NCBI GenBank assembly: GCA_030386875.1
Contig: CM059575.1
Coordinates: forward strand, 52,358,859 to 52,422,858
DNA length: 64,000 nt
Source of the DNA: Morinoia aosen
Lineage: Eukaryota > Arthropoda > Malacostraca > Amphipoda > Talitridae
Direction: 5' to 3'
Shown piece by piece: positions 12,081-22,069 of the stretch. The position numbers were made by a program, and so were the translations under genes. How positions within the stretch are numbered: position 1 is the first letter of the stretch; each line of letters opens with the position of its first letter. Below the pieces are notes generated by a model. That model ran no database searches. It was given only the letters and a program-made list of their open reading frames with translations, and was not told where the DNA came from.

Positions 12081-12179
12081 TGTCCAGTTGAAGGAATCTT
12101 TTTCCACTATCTCAGTTGAACCCAAATTTGAAGGAGTAGCAATTTGTTGAGTCTGTGATACACAAGTTGGGTTAGGGAC
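12081..12179 (-). pseudogene. Exon-like segment of the THAP gene fragment
   Basis: A 99-base open segment with an acceptor (CATTTCAG before 12179) and a strong donor (GTGAGT after 12081). It encodes a Ser/Thr/Gln-rich peptide containing TQQIATPSNLGSTEIVEKD. The composition matches the Pro/Ser/Thr-rich exon next upstream (13399-19812), and both are on the minus strand. I infer that it is the linker between the THAP domain and a transposase or hAT-like C-terminus. Function unknown. Confidence 0.45.
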
Positions 12180-12181
12180 CT

Positions 12182-12789
12182 GAAATGAAACATACACACT
12201 CTATTAAATCACATGCACAGGAATAAATGTGTATTGCGAAATTCATTAGTTATGGAATCTACTTTGAAATGACATGAAGTTAATATAAAATCGAACAGAA
12301 TCTTCATAGAATAATTTAATAATTAGAAACCAAGGGAGTAAAAAATCTATTTCTATAATTCAAAAATAACAATAACCAGCTGTCCTAGGTATTTCTTGAG
12401 TTTTATTAGACCGCTTTATTTCTTGAGCTGAGAATCAGCTAAATGACTGGTTATATGTAAGATCCTTTACACATAGATGTTTGGAACCTAAATTATAAGA
12501 TAAAACCATGCTTTAAGGCATATATATACACAGAGCATAAATACTTCACGAACACTAAACACGCCAGTAGGACCCTGGTGCCTGCTGAGCTTCAGCAACA
12601 AAGAACTTTCTAAAACGTAATGCCCATGAAGAAGCTTACAGCGGTGTACTTTTATTTTAACAGGAACAAAATGTAATACAGAATATATAAGTAGAGCTGA
12701 TAATTGGCATACCTCGTAAGTCTCATACGTTACACATTATGAGACCCAACAGCCTTTTTTCCTCACATCTTCTGTGATTCAATTATATT
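12182..12789. other. Non-coding gap
   Basis: AT-rich sequence with no coding signature. Probably intronic to the THAP-type gene fragments. Confidence 0.4.
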
Positions 12790-13085
12790 GTCACCTCCAG
12801 AATGCTAGAACACATCAACAATCATGATCACACAAACCACACAACAGTCGAATCTCGGCGCAGGCAGTGGCGATTTTCTCTGTTGGGTATAGGAGAAAAA
12901 TTCCAAGCACAATATCCCACTCCACCCAGGTGTCTGAAATGGGTACCGGTCTCGACCGGGGGAAAGCGTCATGGCGTCCTGGCGTTAGTTATAAGGCATT
13001 TGAAAATCCAATGTACAAGGTGATGTGTATCAGGCTTGATTGGGAATAAAGCATCCGTAGATGCCTTCATTATTATTATTATTGT
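12790..13085 (+). repeat. Candidate SINE or LINE 3' end with (ATT)n tail
   Basis: A GC-richer block includes a small stem around GGTACCGGTCTCGACCGG and ends in a run of ATT at 13068-13084. That layout is typical of truncated retroposons with TAA/ATT tails. There is no coding sequence, and I could not define a target duplication. It could also be a chance run of ATT. Confidence 0.35.
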
Positions 13086-13285
13086 TGAAGGCTCAGCACA
13101 TGAAGAATAAATCATTATGAAAAACAAAGGTCCTAATTTTATGTTATGAACAAGTTTGAGCTACTATTAAGACAAGAAGCAATCCGAGCATAAAAAAACT
13201 TTTTAAATGTAACACAATTGTTAGAATTGACCTTGGGCAGTCATTATTCCAACTACAATTTTTGAAACTACATTGGAAACATATA
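13086..13285. other. Short non-coding spacer
   Basis: Nothing recognisable. Confidence 0.3.
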
Positions 13286-13330
13286 CACTGCTGATCAAAA
13301 GTTTAAGACCACTTTAAAAATTTAAATAAT
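13286..13330 (+). mobile_element. Solo Tc1/mariner-type terminus
   Basis: CACTGCTGATCAAAAGTTT directly after a TA dinucleotide (13284-13285) is a terminal sequence widespread among arthropod Tc1-like elements and their MITEs. No partner terminus is found nearby. Confidence 0.4.
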
Positions 13331-13398
13331 AAAACAATTCGGATGCATAAATACATACTCCTTCACTAAAGGCTCACTTATTAGGCAAGGTTAATTAC

Positions 13399-13619
13399 CA
13401 CTCTTGACACCAACAACCATCACTGGAGTGCTACTACTTACAGCATTGATGGAGGCCTTTGACAAAACTGTGGCAGGACTTGTGACTCTGGCTTTGACTT
13501 GGGTTGCCACAGAAGATCTGAGGGGGATTCTGATGGGAGTCCTCATGGGACTTCTAACTGAAATCTTTGTTGGGGTAATCACAGGGACTGCTCCTGAAGT
13601 GCTGGCTGGGAGTCTAGGG
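13399..13619 (-). pseudogene. 3' part of Pro/Ser/Thr-rich exon, split by a transposon
   Basis: The open segment ends in a donor-like GTAATT after 13399 and encodes a basic Pro/Ser/Thr-rich peptide (for example PTKISVRSPMRTPIRIPLR and ARVTSPATVLSKASINA). Together with 19637-19812 it forms one exon into which the 13620-19626 element jumped. The composition continues across the insertion (TPPRAPTRTPVRNLIRSLP on the other side). The two halves are one base out of register across the duplication, so the exon was or became a pseudogene. Confidence 0.5.
13610..13619. repeat. Target duplication of the 6-kb element, left copy
   Basis: GAGTCTAGGG directly abuts the terminal CAGGGTTGC. The right copy, 19627-19636, is GACTCTAGGG, with one mismatch in ten. 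Confidence 0.65.
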
Positions 13620-13866
13620 CAGGGTTGCGGAGTCGGAGTCGGAGTCGGGAGTCGGAGTCGCCGGAGTCGCATGTTTTAGGGTGGAGTCGGAGTCGGAGTC
13701 GGAGTCGCTTCTCTGAAGTGTGGTGGAGTCGGAGTCGGAGTCGGAGTCGCTACTCTGAAGGGTGATGGAGTCGGAGTCGGAGTCGGAGTCGCTTTTCCGA
13801 ATGTGGTGGAGTCGGAGTCGGAGTCGGAGTCGTTCATTCGGATGTGGTAGAGTCGTGGTTGGAGTC
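13620..13866 (+). repeat. Left 42-bp GGAGTC array
   Basis: After a partial first unit, four units of about 42 bases each begin with four GGAGTC words and end in a variable TCTGAAG(T/G)G-type spacer, followed by a decayed fifth unit. Subterminal arrays of this kind commonly bind transposase. The period is close to four helical turns. Confidence 0.7.
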
Positions 13867-13867
13867 G

Positions 13868-15487
13868 CTATTTTTAGTGTCTTTGATTCTAATTTTTGCT
13901 AAAAATTATTTACAATTGTTTAAAACCGAAAGTAAACAGAACAGAATTAGAACACTTTGCTGAAAAATCTATAAAATACGCAATGTTTTTGTTGAAAATT
14001 TTGTTTTAAGTTTGACACAGCGTATTTATACCTATCACCTATTACCGTCATGTTATCTATTCATTGTGGGTTTGCATACTTATGTATGTGTATATGATAC
14101 ATACGAGAAAGAATTATAATTACACTGAAGGAATAAGGCATATGTTGCAGTTAAAAAGCAAGAATTAGTCATTGAAAGCATTGCAAATTCGTTCTGTATA
14201 TTTCTGTTTTGTTCATTTCCCCTTCAATTAATGGAAAACAGTAGTAAATGTGTTGCAAGTTACTTGTAGAACATTTCAGCTGATGCAAAACATTGTACTC
14301 AGATAAGGAGTGGTAACTCTGTACGCTCTTAATGATGCATTGATTGATAATGACTAGTCTTTGCAGAAACTTAAAGTTATGTTGTGATCATAAATATTTT
14401 TAGTCTTTAGGTTATGATTCACTGCCAATGAGTAGTCTTTGCCAAAACCTGAAGTTATGGTCTGGTGCATAAAGACTTCTAGTCTTCAGGTTATGTTATC
14501 AAAATTGATATGGCTTCCTTGTCTTTAGGTCAAGTTAACATGTATTAATAATAAAAATTTCTGCTCATTTCTAAAGTTATACCTTGCATGTAGTTTGGTT
14601 CTTTCAGAGTTATATTGTATTTCACTATTTCATCATCATTTAATTTTTATCTTCATATCACTCCCCAGTTCCTAAGTAAGCATACGCTGAAATGGAGAAT
14701 TTTAGAATTATGTTTATACAATTTTAAAAACTGAAATAGCATCCGTTTCATAGCATTATATAATCAATTATTTCTTCTTAAGGAAGATTTGGAAATGTTG
14801 TAAGGTAATCAATATCGGCATTGAGACACTTGAAAAAAATTAAAATACAATGTAAACGAGCTGCAAGAAAATAATTACACACACTAGCAACAACTTCACT
14901 TACAGTCACACACATATTGTAACTGAAAATAATGCACTATCTCAGCTGCAATGGTTGTTGCTTTTATGCGATAGTACAAATTCTCTTGCTTGGAACATTT
15001 CAAATTGCTCCAAAAAACACGAAATGAGAAGAACGTGTGCGTCTATTAAAATAAGAAAGTGTCAAATATAAAGTAAAAAGTTAGACGGAAATAAGAGATA
15101 GTATCATATTACACGCAAATAAGCTAGAAGTGACTTATTCGTAAACAAAACGTTCCGAAAACGTCAGGCCCCTGTGACGAAAGCAGAATATTTTTTGCCT
15201 ATTATAGCCGAAATGTAACATAGAGTTGAGCAATAACATGACACCTTTTCTGCATTGTTACCCTGCATAGTGTAGGTACAGAGAAGAAAAGGCAGTGTGC
15301 AAATCTGGCCTACCTTATCTACACGTATATCATAATTTTGGGGATTTGAAGCATAGTCATTGAATTAACTATTATAATTTCACTGAATTAGTGCATACTT
15401 AGTAATAAAAAGCTGTTGATACATATCTATGCTTCTCTGTGTAGACAGTGTCTACATTACCTACTCAGAAAACACTTGTCAGTAATA
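13868..15487. other. Interior of the 6-kb element, left part
   Basis: No coding signature. A two-unit tandem repeat lies at 14351-14500. The rest is AT-rich. Confidence 0.4.
14351..14500 (+). repeat. Two-unit tandem repeat
   Basis: Two units of about 75 bases each run from ATGA(C/G)TAGTCTTTGC through a GTTATG and a TAGTCTT(T/C)AGGTTATG segment. Within each unit the halves are roughly inverted copies of one another (AACTTAAAG against CTTTAGGTT). Confidence 0.45.
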
Positions 15488-15489
15488 TA

Positions 15490-16113
15490 CAGGGTGTTTC
15501 AGATTCAGAATAAGAGGCAAAAAAATTGCACACCAAGTAGATGTCCAAATAAAAACTTTTTCGTCTATGAAATTTTCCGAAGGAAGAGACATTGAGATAT
15601 TAGCCGTTTATTGTTTCAAATGATGAAATTTAATGACTAAATTACTCGCAATATTTATTTTGAATTTACGTTGATCGGGTGAAATGTTCTAGTTGCATCA
15701 CCTCCTAGATCTCTTGACATGACTCCATTCGATTTCAATTTTTGGGGACACGTGAAGAGCCTTATGTATGCCACACCCATTGAGTCTGAGGAAGATCTTG
15801 TGGACAGAATTGCAGTGGCTGCAGGTGATATACCTTAATGCCAGACGTGTTTCCTAATTTTCGGCAGTCGTTAAGGCTAACATTCGAAAAGTGCATTGAT
15901 GTAGGTAGAATACATTTTGAACAATTTTTGTAAAGTAAATTCAAAATAAATATTGCGAGCAATTGTGTCATTAAATTTCATCCTTTAAAGAAATAAACAG
16001 CTAATGTCTCACAACCACGATTTTTTGGGGAAAATTTCATAGAACAAAAAGTGTTTATTTAGCTATTTTCTACTTGGTGTGCAATTTTGTACCTTGTGTT
16101 CTGAAACACTCAG
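15490..16113 (+). mobile_element. Mariner-type element relic with long inverted arms
   Basis: The 624-bp element has TA on both sides (15488-15489 and 16114-16115). Its ends are CAGGGTGTTTCAG on the left and the inverse of CTGAGTGTTTCAG on the right. Inverted similarity extends inward over roughly 150-190 bases per side, with shared words such as TTGCACACCAAGTAGA and GATGAAATTTAATGA. The centre keeps a fragment of transposase. I infer that it is an internally deleted, self-complementary derivative of a Tc1/mariner element. Confidence 0.65.
15704..15839 (+). pseudogene. Mariner-type transposase C-terminal fragment
   Basis: The fragment reads PRSLDMTPFDFNFWGHVK and then ATPIESEEDLVDRI before TAA at 15837-15839. 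This is the region around the last catalytic Asp of IS630/Tc1/mariner transposases. In relatives it reads SPDLxPxDFxLWG. Everything upstream, including the other two acidic residues, is gone. Confidence 0.7.
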
Positions 16114-16127
16114 TATACATAATTGTG

Positions 16128-16296
16128 TACACGACCCGTCAGAAATGACGGGATTCAATATTGCCTTTATGCAAATCTTCCAGATGTGGATCATAAAGAA
16201 ATATTTCCATCCTAATAGTCCCTACGATAAAAATGTTCTAGTACTTGTGCACTGGTGAAACGCGCATCACAGACAGTCATTAAGCATCTTTAAGGG
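16128..16296 (-). repeat. Internal inverted repeat, left arm
   Basis: About 170 bases are similar in inverse orientation to 18470-18645. Shared words are AAAGATGCTTAATGAC, ACCAGTGCAC and GGGACTATTAGGATGG-like. The outer end carries CCCGTCAGAAATGACGGG (16132-16149), itself an inverted motif, which recurs as ATCCCGTCATTTTTGACGG at 19264-19282. It may be the terminus of another nested element whose outer limits I cannot fix. Confidence 0.5.
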
Positions 16297-17340
16297 AGAC
16301 AGACCAACCAACAAAGACGGACAGCCAATTCTATTTGTTCAATGAAATTTTCTGTTGAATATCTTCCGTATTTCTGATGGCGGCTTTGTGGAAGAAAAAG
16401 TTTTCTTCAGTTGGCCTCTCTTAGTTCACAGACAAGAATTTGAAACTGTTGAAATTAGTTCTTTCTGTTCTTTTTTGTTTTGCAGCTGCATCTTTTCTTT
16501 TCGTTTTTTGTGTTTAAATTTAACTTTCTATAATTAAGCATGTTTGAGCTTCTAGCAGACCTGCATTAACCTTAAATCGCTGAAATTAACATTACTCGTG
16601 ACGCTTTGGCGTCACGAGTAATGTTAATTAACTTTGAGCTTGCTCTGCTTGGACTGCATGTTGCCCTTTTAATAAAAGTGGGTCTGGCTCCTCTAACTTA
16701 TTTCTCTTGCCTAAAAAGCAGTCTCTTTCTGCGACTTGAACTCCTCGACCCGTCTCTTGCAGCCTCTTGAACAGGCACTTATTTTTTAAGGTAATTAATT
16801 GTCAATTAATTGTTAAAATCTTAGTGCTTTATGCAATCTAGCAATAAGATACGATATTCAGCTAGTCGGCGTCCAGACATCTTAAAACTCTGTCTCTCTA
16901 CTCAGAACACCTCTAAAACTTCCTACCGGAGTACCTTGCTGATGACCGGCCGCGTCCATTGGTCGTCTTCTATTTTTAGGGATTTTCGTTTTTAAAAACT
17001 AACCTTGCGTTAACGAAAATCTTCGGTCTCCATTTTAAAGGAATTTAATAGTAAAAATACTACAGAGGACGCTGTTGTGCGTACTGTTGGAATCCTCAAG
17101 ATACGCCTAACTTGGGTACGGTTTCTCTTTTTGCGTACCTCGGGAAACGACTTGCTGTTGTTCCCTTGAAGTTCTTCTGTATTTGAAATAAATGTTCGAA
17201 TAGTTGCCCTTAAGTTTTAAATCCTAAAACTCCATTGTATTAACATAGGAGAGATTACGTTCACGAAATACCTAAATCTATTTATTTATTTGTTTAAAGA
17301 AGACACTTGACCTTTTATTGTGTAAGAACAATCAACATTA
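16297..17340. other. Interior of the 6-kb element, between arm and MITE
   Basis: No coding signature. Contains the perfect hairpin at 16584-16629. Confidence 0.4.
16584..16629. repeat. Perfect 21-bp-arm hairpin with TTTG loop
   Basis: The arms 16584-16604 and 16609-16629 are exact reverse complements around a four-base TTTG loop. The sequence includes TCGTGACGC on one side and GCGTCACGA on the other. An uncorrected 46-base palindrome in decayed DNA suggests recent origin, such as a minimal foldback insertion or template switching. Confidence 0.8.
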
Positions 17341-17342
17341 TA

Positions 17343-18114
17343 CCGGGTGTCCCACGAAAATGTCCCGGACTATTTAATTGATTATATATCCGCTTTAAAT
17401 AAACATATTTTAATTGTCTTTTGTTAACAATGTAGTCAGTTTTGTTTCCTTTTCAAATAATTCAAGTTTTGAAAATCAGTTGAATAACCACTTTACGATG
17501 ATCGATTTACTGAAAGGGCAGAACAATTGTTCAAAGGAAAAGTTTTAAAAACAACACTGGTATTCTTCCTCATTTCTCAATACCTACTGTTAAGAATAAT
17601 TCCAAAATGATGTATCCTACATACCACCAAGTATTTAAACCCTCTGAGAGGTTTCAAGTTTCAAGTGTTCTCAATAATAGTGTTTCAAGTACTGAAATAA
17701 AACGGTGGAATAATGGGTAAAACTCTTCGTTCAATGGTGGCTAGAAGTAATACTTGCCTGGAGAGAAATGGAGGGTATGTCGAAGGATAGTAAATTTCTT
17801 TATTTATTTAAACGTTATTTAAGGTAATGATTTGTTACTCTTTAAAATTTTTGTTTGTTCAGTTTTATGGATAGTACAAAATAAGGAAGAATATCAATAT
17901 TGTTTTAAAACTTTTCCTTTGAACAATTAGTTTTTCTATCCGTTTCAGTAAATTGATCATTGGAAAGTGGTTATTCAACCGATTTTCAAAAACCTAAATT
18001 ATTCGAAAAGCAAACAAAATTTACTACATTGTGAAAAAAGACAATTCAAATATGTTAATTTGAAGCTGAGATATAACTAATTAAAAATCAGGGACATTTT
18101 TGTGGGACACCCGG
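17343..18114. mobile_element. TA-flanked MITE with long terminal inverted repeats
   Basis: The 772-bp element begins CCGGGTGTCCCAC and ends in its inverse, with TA duplications at 17341-17342 and 18115-18116. The inverted similarity runs inward about 240 bases per arm, leaving a unique centre of about 290 bases. TA target and long arms point to a Tc1/mariner-derived MITE. No transposase fragment is seen. Confidence 0.75.
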
Positions 18115-18116
18115 TA

Positions 18117-18469
18117 TAATAAAAAGCCAGGTGTCCGTCAATTTATAAATAAGTATATGTTCTCGTGCGTTATTTCCCCTATGTCATTACAATGGGAATC
18201 TGCTTGCTTGGACAGTATCATAAATTCCATTGAAATAATATTAAAAACCTGGCATCTGCTCACTTATGTTTATAGGTAAAAAACATTGCGTGAAAATCGA
18301 ATCTACTGTCAAGAAAATGTGGCTTTTCGCATTTAAATGTAAAAGGCATTTAAATGCTTAAAAGGTATGGCAAATATTTTAAAAACTTCTTGGCGAACAA
18401 TAATATAAATTATAATGCACAGTTGTTGCTTGCTTGGTTGGTGTGTGCGTCTGTGACGTTCTTAAAGAT
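18117..18469. other. Interior of the 6-kb element, right of the MITE
   Basis: No recognisable feature. Confidence 0.35.
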
Positions 18470-18645
18470 GCTTAATGACCGTATCTGTGATACGAGTTTT
18501 ACCAGTGCACATGTACGAGAATACTGTATTTTAATCGCGGGTACTATTAGGATGGATATATTTGTTTGCCATCTTTATCTTGAGATTTTTTTAAAACGAG
18601 ACCATTAAATCCCGTCATTTTTGACCAATCATGTACACTAGTATC
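18470..18645 (+). repeat. Internal inverted repeat, right arm
   Basis: Inverse partner of 16128-16296. It ends in ATCCCGTCATTTTTGAC, the same word that lies again at 19264-19280 in the same orientation. Confidence 0.5.
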
Positions 18646-19327
18646 TTGATTATTAACATTCTGTAGTCAATTTACAAGTCGTTCGCTAATAAAGAATGTA
18701 ATGAACATACGCACAGGTTTCAACACCTGCAACCGTTTACTACTAAAAATGACTGTCGTGTGTTTATTTATACGTTTTGTGTCACGCTGTTAAGAATAAT
18801 TGATGGGAAGATATTAGCATTGGCGGTCTTGGTTTCAGTTCAGTTCACATTTTCGTTGTGCAAGTACTCTATAATAAGTCACTTTCAAAACAATTAGAGC
18901 GATCCAGAGCCTTATATACTCGAGTTTGTATCGTGAATACCGAGTTCGGCGGGGTATTGTATATTACAATGTACTGTATTGCATACTACAATATGCTGTA
19001 TTTTATATACAATATACTGTAATAAAATGCACAGTACTGTATTGCATATTACAATATACATACACAAGTTTGCAGTTGCTTTCAGTTATGCTGCATTTCT
19101 GTATCTTGGATACGACACGAATAACTATAACAACTTCTCTTGCGGCTCAAAAATACTGGGTTCTGAGGGTTTATTACTCTAATAAGAAAATTAAGTTACT
19201 TTTGGAATAAGCTGAGAGCATGGAAACTCCACTCAAACGAAAATTTATTGAAGAAAAGTATTGAATCCCGTCATTTTTGACGGTTCGTGAACACTAGTTA
19301 AGAAATAAAATATTCATCTTATAAATT
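18646..19327. other. Interior of the 6-kb element, before the right array
   Basis: Includes a tract at 18957-19065 where TATTACAATATACTGTA-like words repeat in both orientations, and the CCCGTCATTTTTGACGG motif at 19266-19282. No coding sequence. Confidence 0.4.
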
Positions 19328-19603
19328 ATGAATAGGTGGAGTTGGAGTCACAAAATTGTGAATAGGCGGAGTCGGTGTTGGAGTCGCCAAATTCTGGAAA
19401 AGTGGAGTCGGAGTCGGAATCGGAGTCGCCAAATTTTGAAAAGGTGGAGTCGGAGTCGGAGTTGGAGTCGCCAAATTCTGAAAAGGTGGAGTCGGAGTCG
19501 GAGTCGGAGTCGCCAAATTCTGAAAAGGTGGAGTCGGAGTCGGAGTCGGAGTCGCCAAATTCTGGAAAGGTGGAGTCGGAGTCGGAGTCGGAGTCGCACA
19601 TTT
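19328..19603 (+). repeat. Right 42-bp GGAGTC array
   Basis: About six units, most of 42 bases, each consist of GGAGTC words followed by a CCAAATTCTGAAAAGGT-type spacer. Three forward and reverse frames are open right through the array (Ser-Asp, Thr-Pro and Arg-Leu repeats). That is a by-product of the repeat, not a gene. Confidence 0.7.
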
Positions 19604-19626
19604 ATTCCTCCGACTCCGCAACCCTG

Positions 19627-19636
19627 GACTCTAGGG
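19627..19636. repeat. Target duplication of the 6-kb element, right copy
   Basis: GACTCTAGGG, one mismatch to 13610-13619. Confidence 0.65.
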
Positions 19637-19812
19637 GGTGCTGATTGGAAGCTGATTTGGGTTGTGGGGCAGGCTTCTGATAAGGTTCCTGACAGGCGTT
19701 CTTGTTGGGGCTCTGGGAGGTGTTGCGATTGTAGTCCTCATTTTTTTTAACGGAGACTCGTCAGAGGTTGATGGAGAAACTCTCTTTGCAGGGAACATGA
19801 GTTGAGCATTAG
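19637..19812 (-). pseudogene. 5' part of Pro/Ser/Thr-rich exon, split by a transposon
   Basis: Begins after a good acceptor with a polypyrimidine tract (TTCTTTCTTCCTCACAG). It encodes RVSPSTSDESPLKKMRT followed by TPPRAPTRTPVRNL. The Ser/Lys-rich SDESPLKKMR patch resembles a nuclear localisation signal. The segment is cut at the duplication 19627-19636 by the 6-kb element. Confidence 0.5.
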
Positions 19813-19815
19813 CTG

Positions 19816-21830
19816 TGAGGAAGAAAGAACCCATAGTTAGCTCTTTGCAGCAAAATCATTCCCCTTCTTTAAAACCTGAGAGGTTGTCACAGGGTTGGCT
19901 AAAATCTCTTTTGCCCTAATTGAATATTGTTTGGCAAAATTAAAACCTAAATACCCCATTGTTTAGAATTAAAAAAAGTATGAACAACGAGTATATTTAA
20001 AAAACAATCAATGAGAAATAAATGATATACACAACTCTTTCAATCAAGTTGGCCAAAATTTATTTCTTTAAAATCTAATTTCATTTAGAGGTTATCATGT
20101 TTTTCCAGTAATATTTATTTCTTCGAGTGGTTTTTATTTCATTCCAGTATATTATTCGTTGAGAATTATTCCCATTTTTTCTTCGAGGACTGACAATTAA
20201 TATATAAATATTTGCAATTTTTTCATTTAACAGGAGTTAAAAGAAATCAGGGTAACAAATTTGAGCTTGAATACTTCAAGAACAAAACACATCCATCACT
20301 GTTACACAGTGCCTTCTAAGCATAGCTAACATGAAAACTTTTCAAAACATTGTAACCAATATGACAGTTGTATAAATATACTGCTACTTTGATACAAACA
20401 TATATGAGTGCAGATAATAAAAACAGAGCTAGAATATTCTTAGCTTCTCATATTCCTTGCCTTTTTACTAAAAGAACCATTAGGTAATTAGTCATCCTCA
20501 CATGTTGAGCAACTCAGTGATATTTTACAAAATATGGGAAAATGATGAAAAATGAACTAATACAACATGTAAGCTCATATTGCATATTTATTATAACTTT
20601 TGTTGTTCAAGAAATAACTGTTTTCAAAATTCATTAAGGGGTATTATTCTTCATCTCATATATCACTGAACAAAATGCAAATTTGTGATGGAGTTGTAAA
20701 TATTTGTCCACAGCATATTTGAAGCCACAATGGCGTGTATTTACATGGTTATATTACTTTATTGGTTGCAAAAGTATGAGTTCAGATCTAGGATAAAGTT
20801 CAAAGGGGTATTTTCATTTGTTAACTCTGTCTTGTGAGTTTTTAACACCGACCTTGTCCTTGATAAAAGCTCAAAAAAGTTTGCAGTTTTTGGACGATAT
20901 TTTTTTGGGCACAAGTGTGAGGTTTGGACAAAAACCCAAAGCTCTGACCAACTATAGCAACTGTGTGTTAGTTTATATATCTGACAAAGTCTCATCCTCA
21001 TTATTGAAAAAAGAACTTTGTTTCTATGAAATTAAACATGAAATACAGCAAACAATGGGTTTAAAATTTTTTATGTTATATTAGCACTTATGATTTTTAC
21101 TTCAATGACCCTTGATTCAAGAATCATAGCTAGGTATAGGTATTTCTGAGGTCAATATCTACAAAATTGGTAGTTGCACAGCAAATTAATAAATTCATGG
21201 CTGTTTTCAAAAAATAGCAGGATATTCAAGAACACATATTATCAGAAAAAAATGTTAAATCAAAGTATCAGCAAAATTTCAGGCAGAAGTACATTTATTA
21301 TACAAATGTAAGTGCAAGGAAACAAAGGTTCACCAACAATGTTGGACTTTCTACACTAAAATTAAGAATCAAACTCAAGATCTTGAACTGTCCTTCTTCA
21401 TTGATTAAGAAGTGTAATATTTGAGAACTGAAATTTCCAGAACTTATAATAGTAAAGTAGTGTACTCTTTCTAAATGGAATAAATTTTTATTTTCAATTG
21501 ATAAGAACTGAAAACCAACTACTTAACACTCCCGTGGTGACCAATACATTAGCACATACATTAAAAACTTTGGAGAGTATCAAAGGAATGCAAACTATAA
21601 ATAAAAGTGTTATAAAAGTGCAACTCATTGGGTAATAAGCATAAACTGTACTATGAAGTGACTGATATGTTATGAAAGCCAACAAATAATCCACAAAAAG
21701 AATAAGTGAAACCCACCAAAATGTAGACGAATTTCAAAGTACAATAAATTAAAAATGAGAAGATTTTAGTATGACCATAACGGTAACAAACTTTCTTAGG
21801 TCAGGCTAATGTACCCAAATAAACACTTAC
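19816..21830. other. Intron-like gap of the THAP gene fragment
   Basis: AT-rich, with no coding signature or repeat that I recognise. It is bounded by the acceptor at 19813 on one side and the donor at 21830 on the other, so it is probably an intron. Confidence 0.45.
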
Positions 21831-21942
21831 CTTCATCAGACTTAAGAATGTCAACAAATTTTTGTGGTATTGCACCCTCATTCAGCCAACTCTTAGCCTT
21901 TAAAGGTGATAATGTTCTTGCGAAATCAGACCGGTGGAAGTG
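21831..21942 (-). pseudogene. THAP-domain exon fragment
   Basis: The segment reads HFHRSDFARTLSPLKAKSWL and then NEGAIPQNL, ending in a strong donor (AAG before GTAAGTG). In THAP zinc fingers the last His-Phe of the C2CH motif is followed by x-x-x-x-F and, about 20 residues on, by a Leu/Ala-x-Pro box. All of this is visible. A Cys-Ala-Lys just before the His is in frame, but a TGA lies upstream of it and the first half of the finger (C-x-C) is not found. The exon either begins at the AG before His or is truncated. With 10189-8740 it suggests a P-type THAP transposase. Confidence 0.55.
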
Positions 21943-22069
21943 CTTAGCACAAATGTATCACAAATGTAGCCATCACGATTATTGTTAAACAACTGTGGCG
22001 AAAGCCCTCACGATTCATACAGAAGGTCACGTCATTCACATCCGTGCTCTGAGTGGATGATTGTTGCTG
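21943..22069. other. Presumed 5' region of the THAP gene fragment
   Basis: Has stops in the THAP frame and no visible first half of the finger. Confidence 0.3.

Larger units (their letters stand above)
13620..19626. mobile_element. 6-kb terminal-inverted-repeat element with GGAGTC arrays
   Basis: The ends are inverted copies of CAGGGTTGCGGAGTCGGAG, flanked by a 10-bp near-perfect duplication, inside an exon-like segment. Each end carries a tandem array of about 42-bp units with four GGAGTC words. Unusually, both arrays read GGAGTC on the same strand, so only the outermost 19 bases are inverted. No transposase of its own is recognised. The interior holds a mariner relic (15490-16113), a TA-flanked MITE (17343-18114) and internal inverted repeats. 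The CAGGG start suggests hAT, but a 10-bp duplication fits Mutator-like elements better. The superfamily is unresolved. Confidence 0.65.

Noticed and set aside
19319-19644. Four overlapping long open frames encoding Ser-Asp, Thr-Pro, Arg-Leu and Glu-Ser repeats
   Set aside because: They are all readings of the GGAGTC tandem array, and no frame has independent coding evidence.
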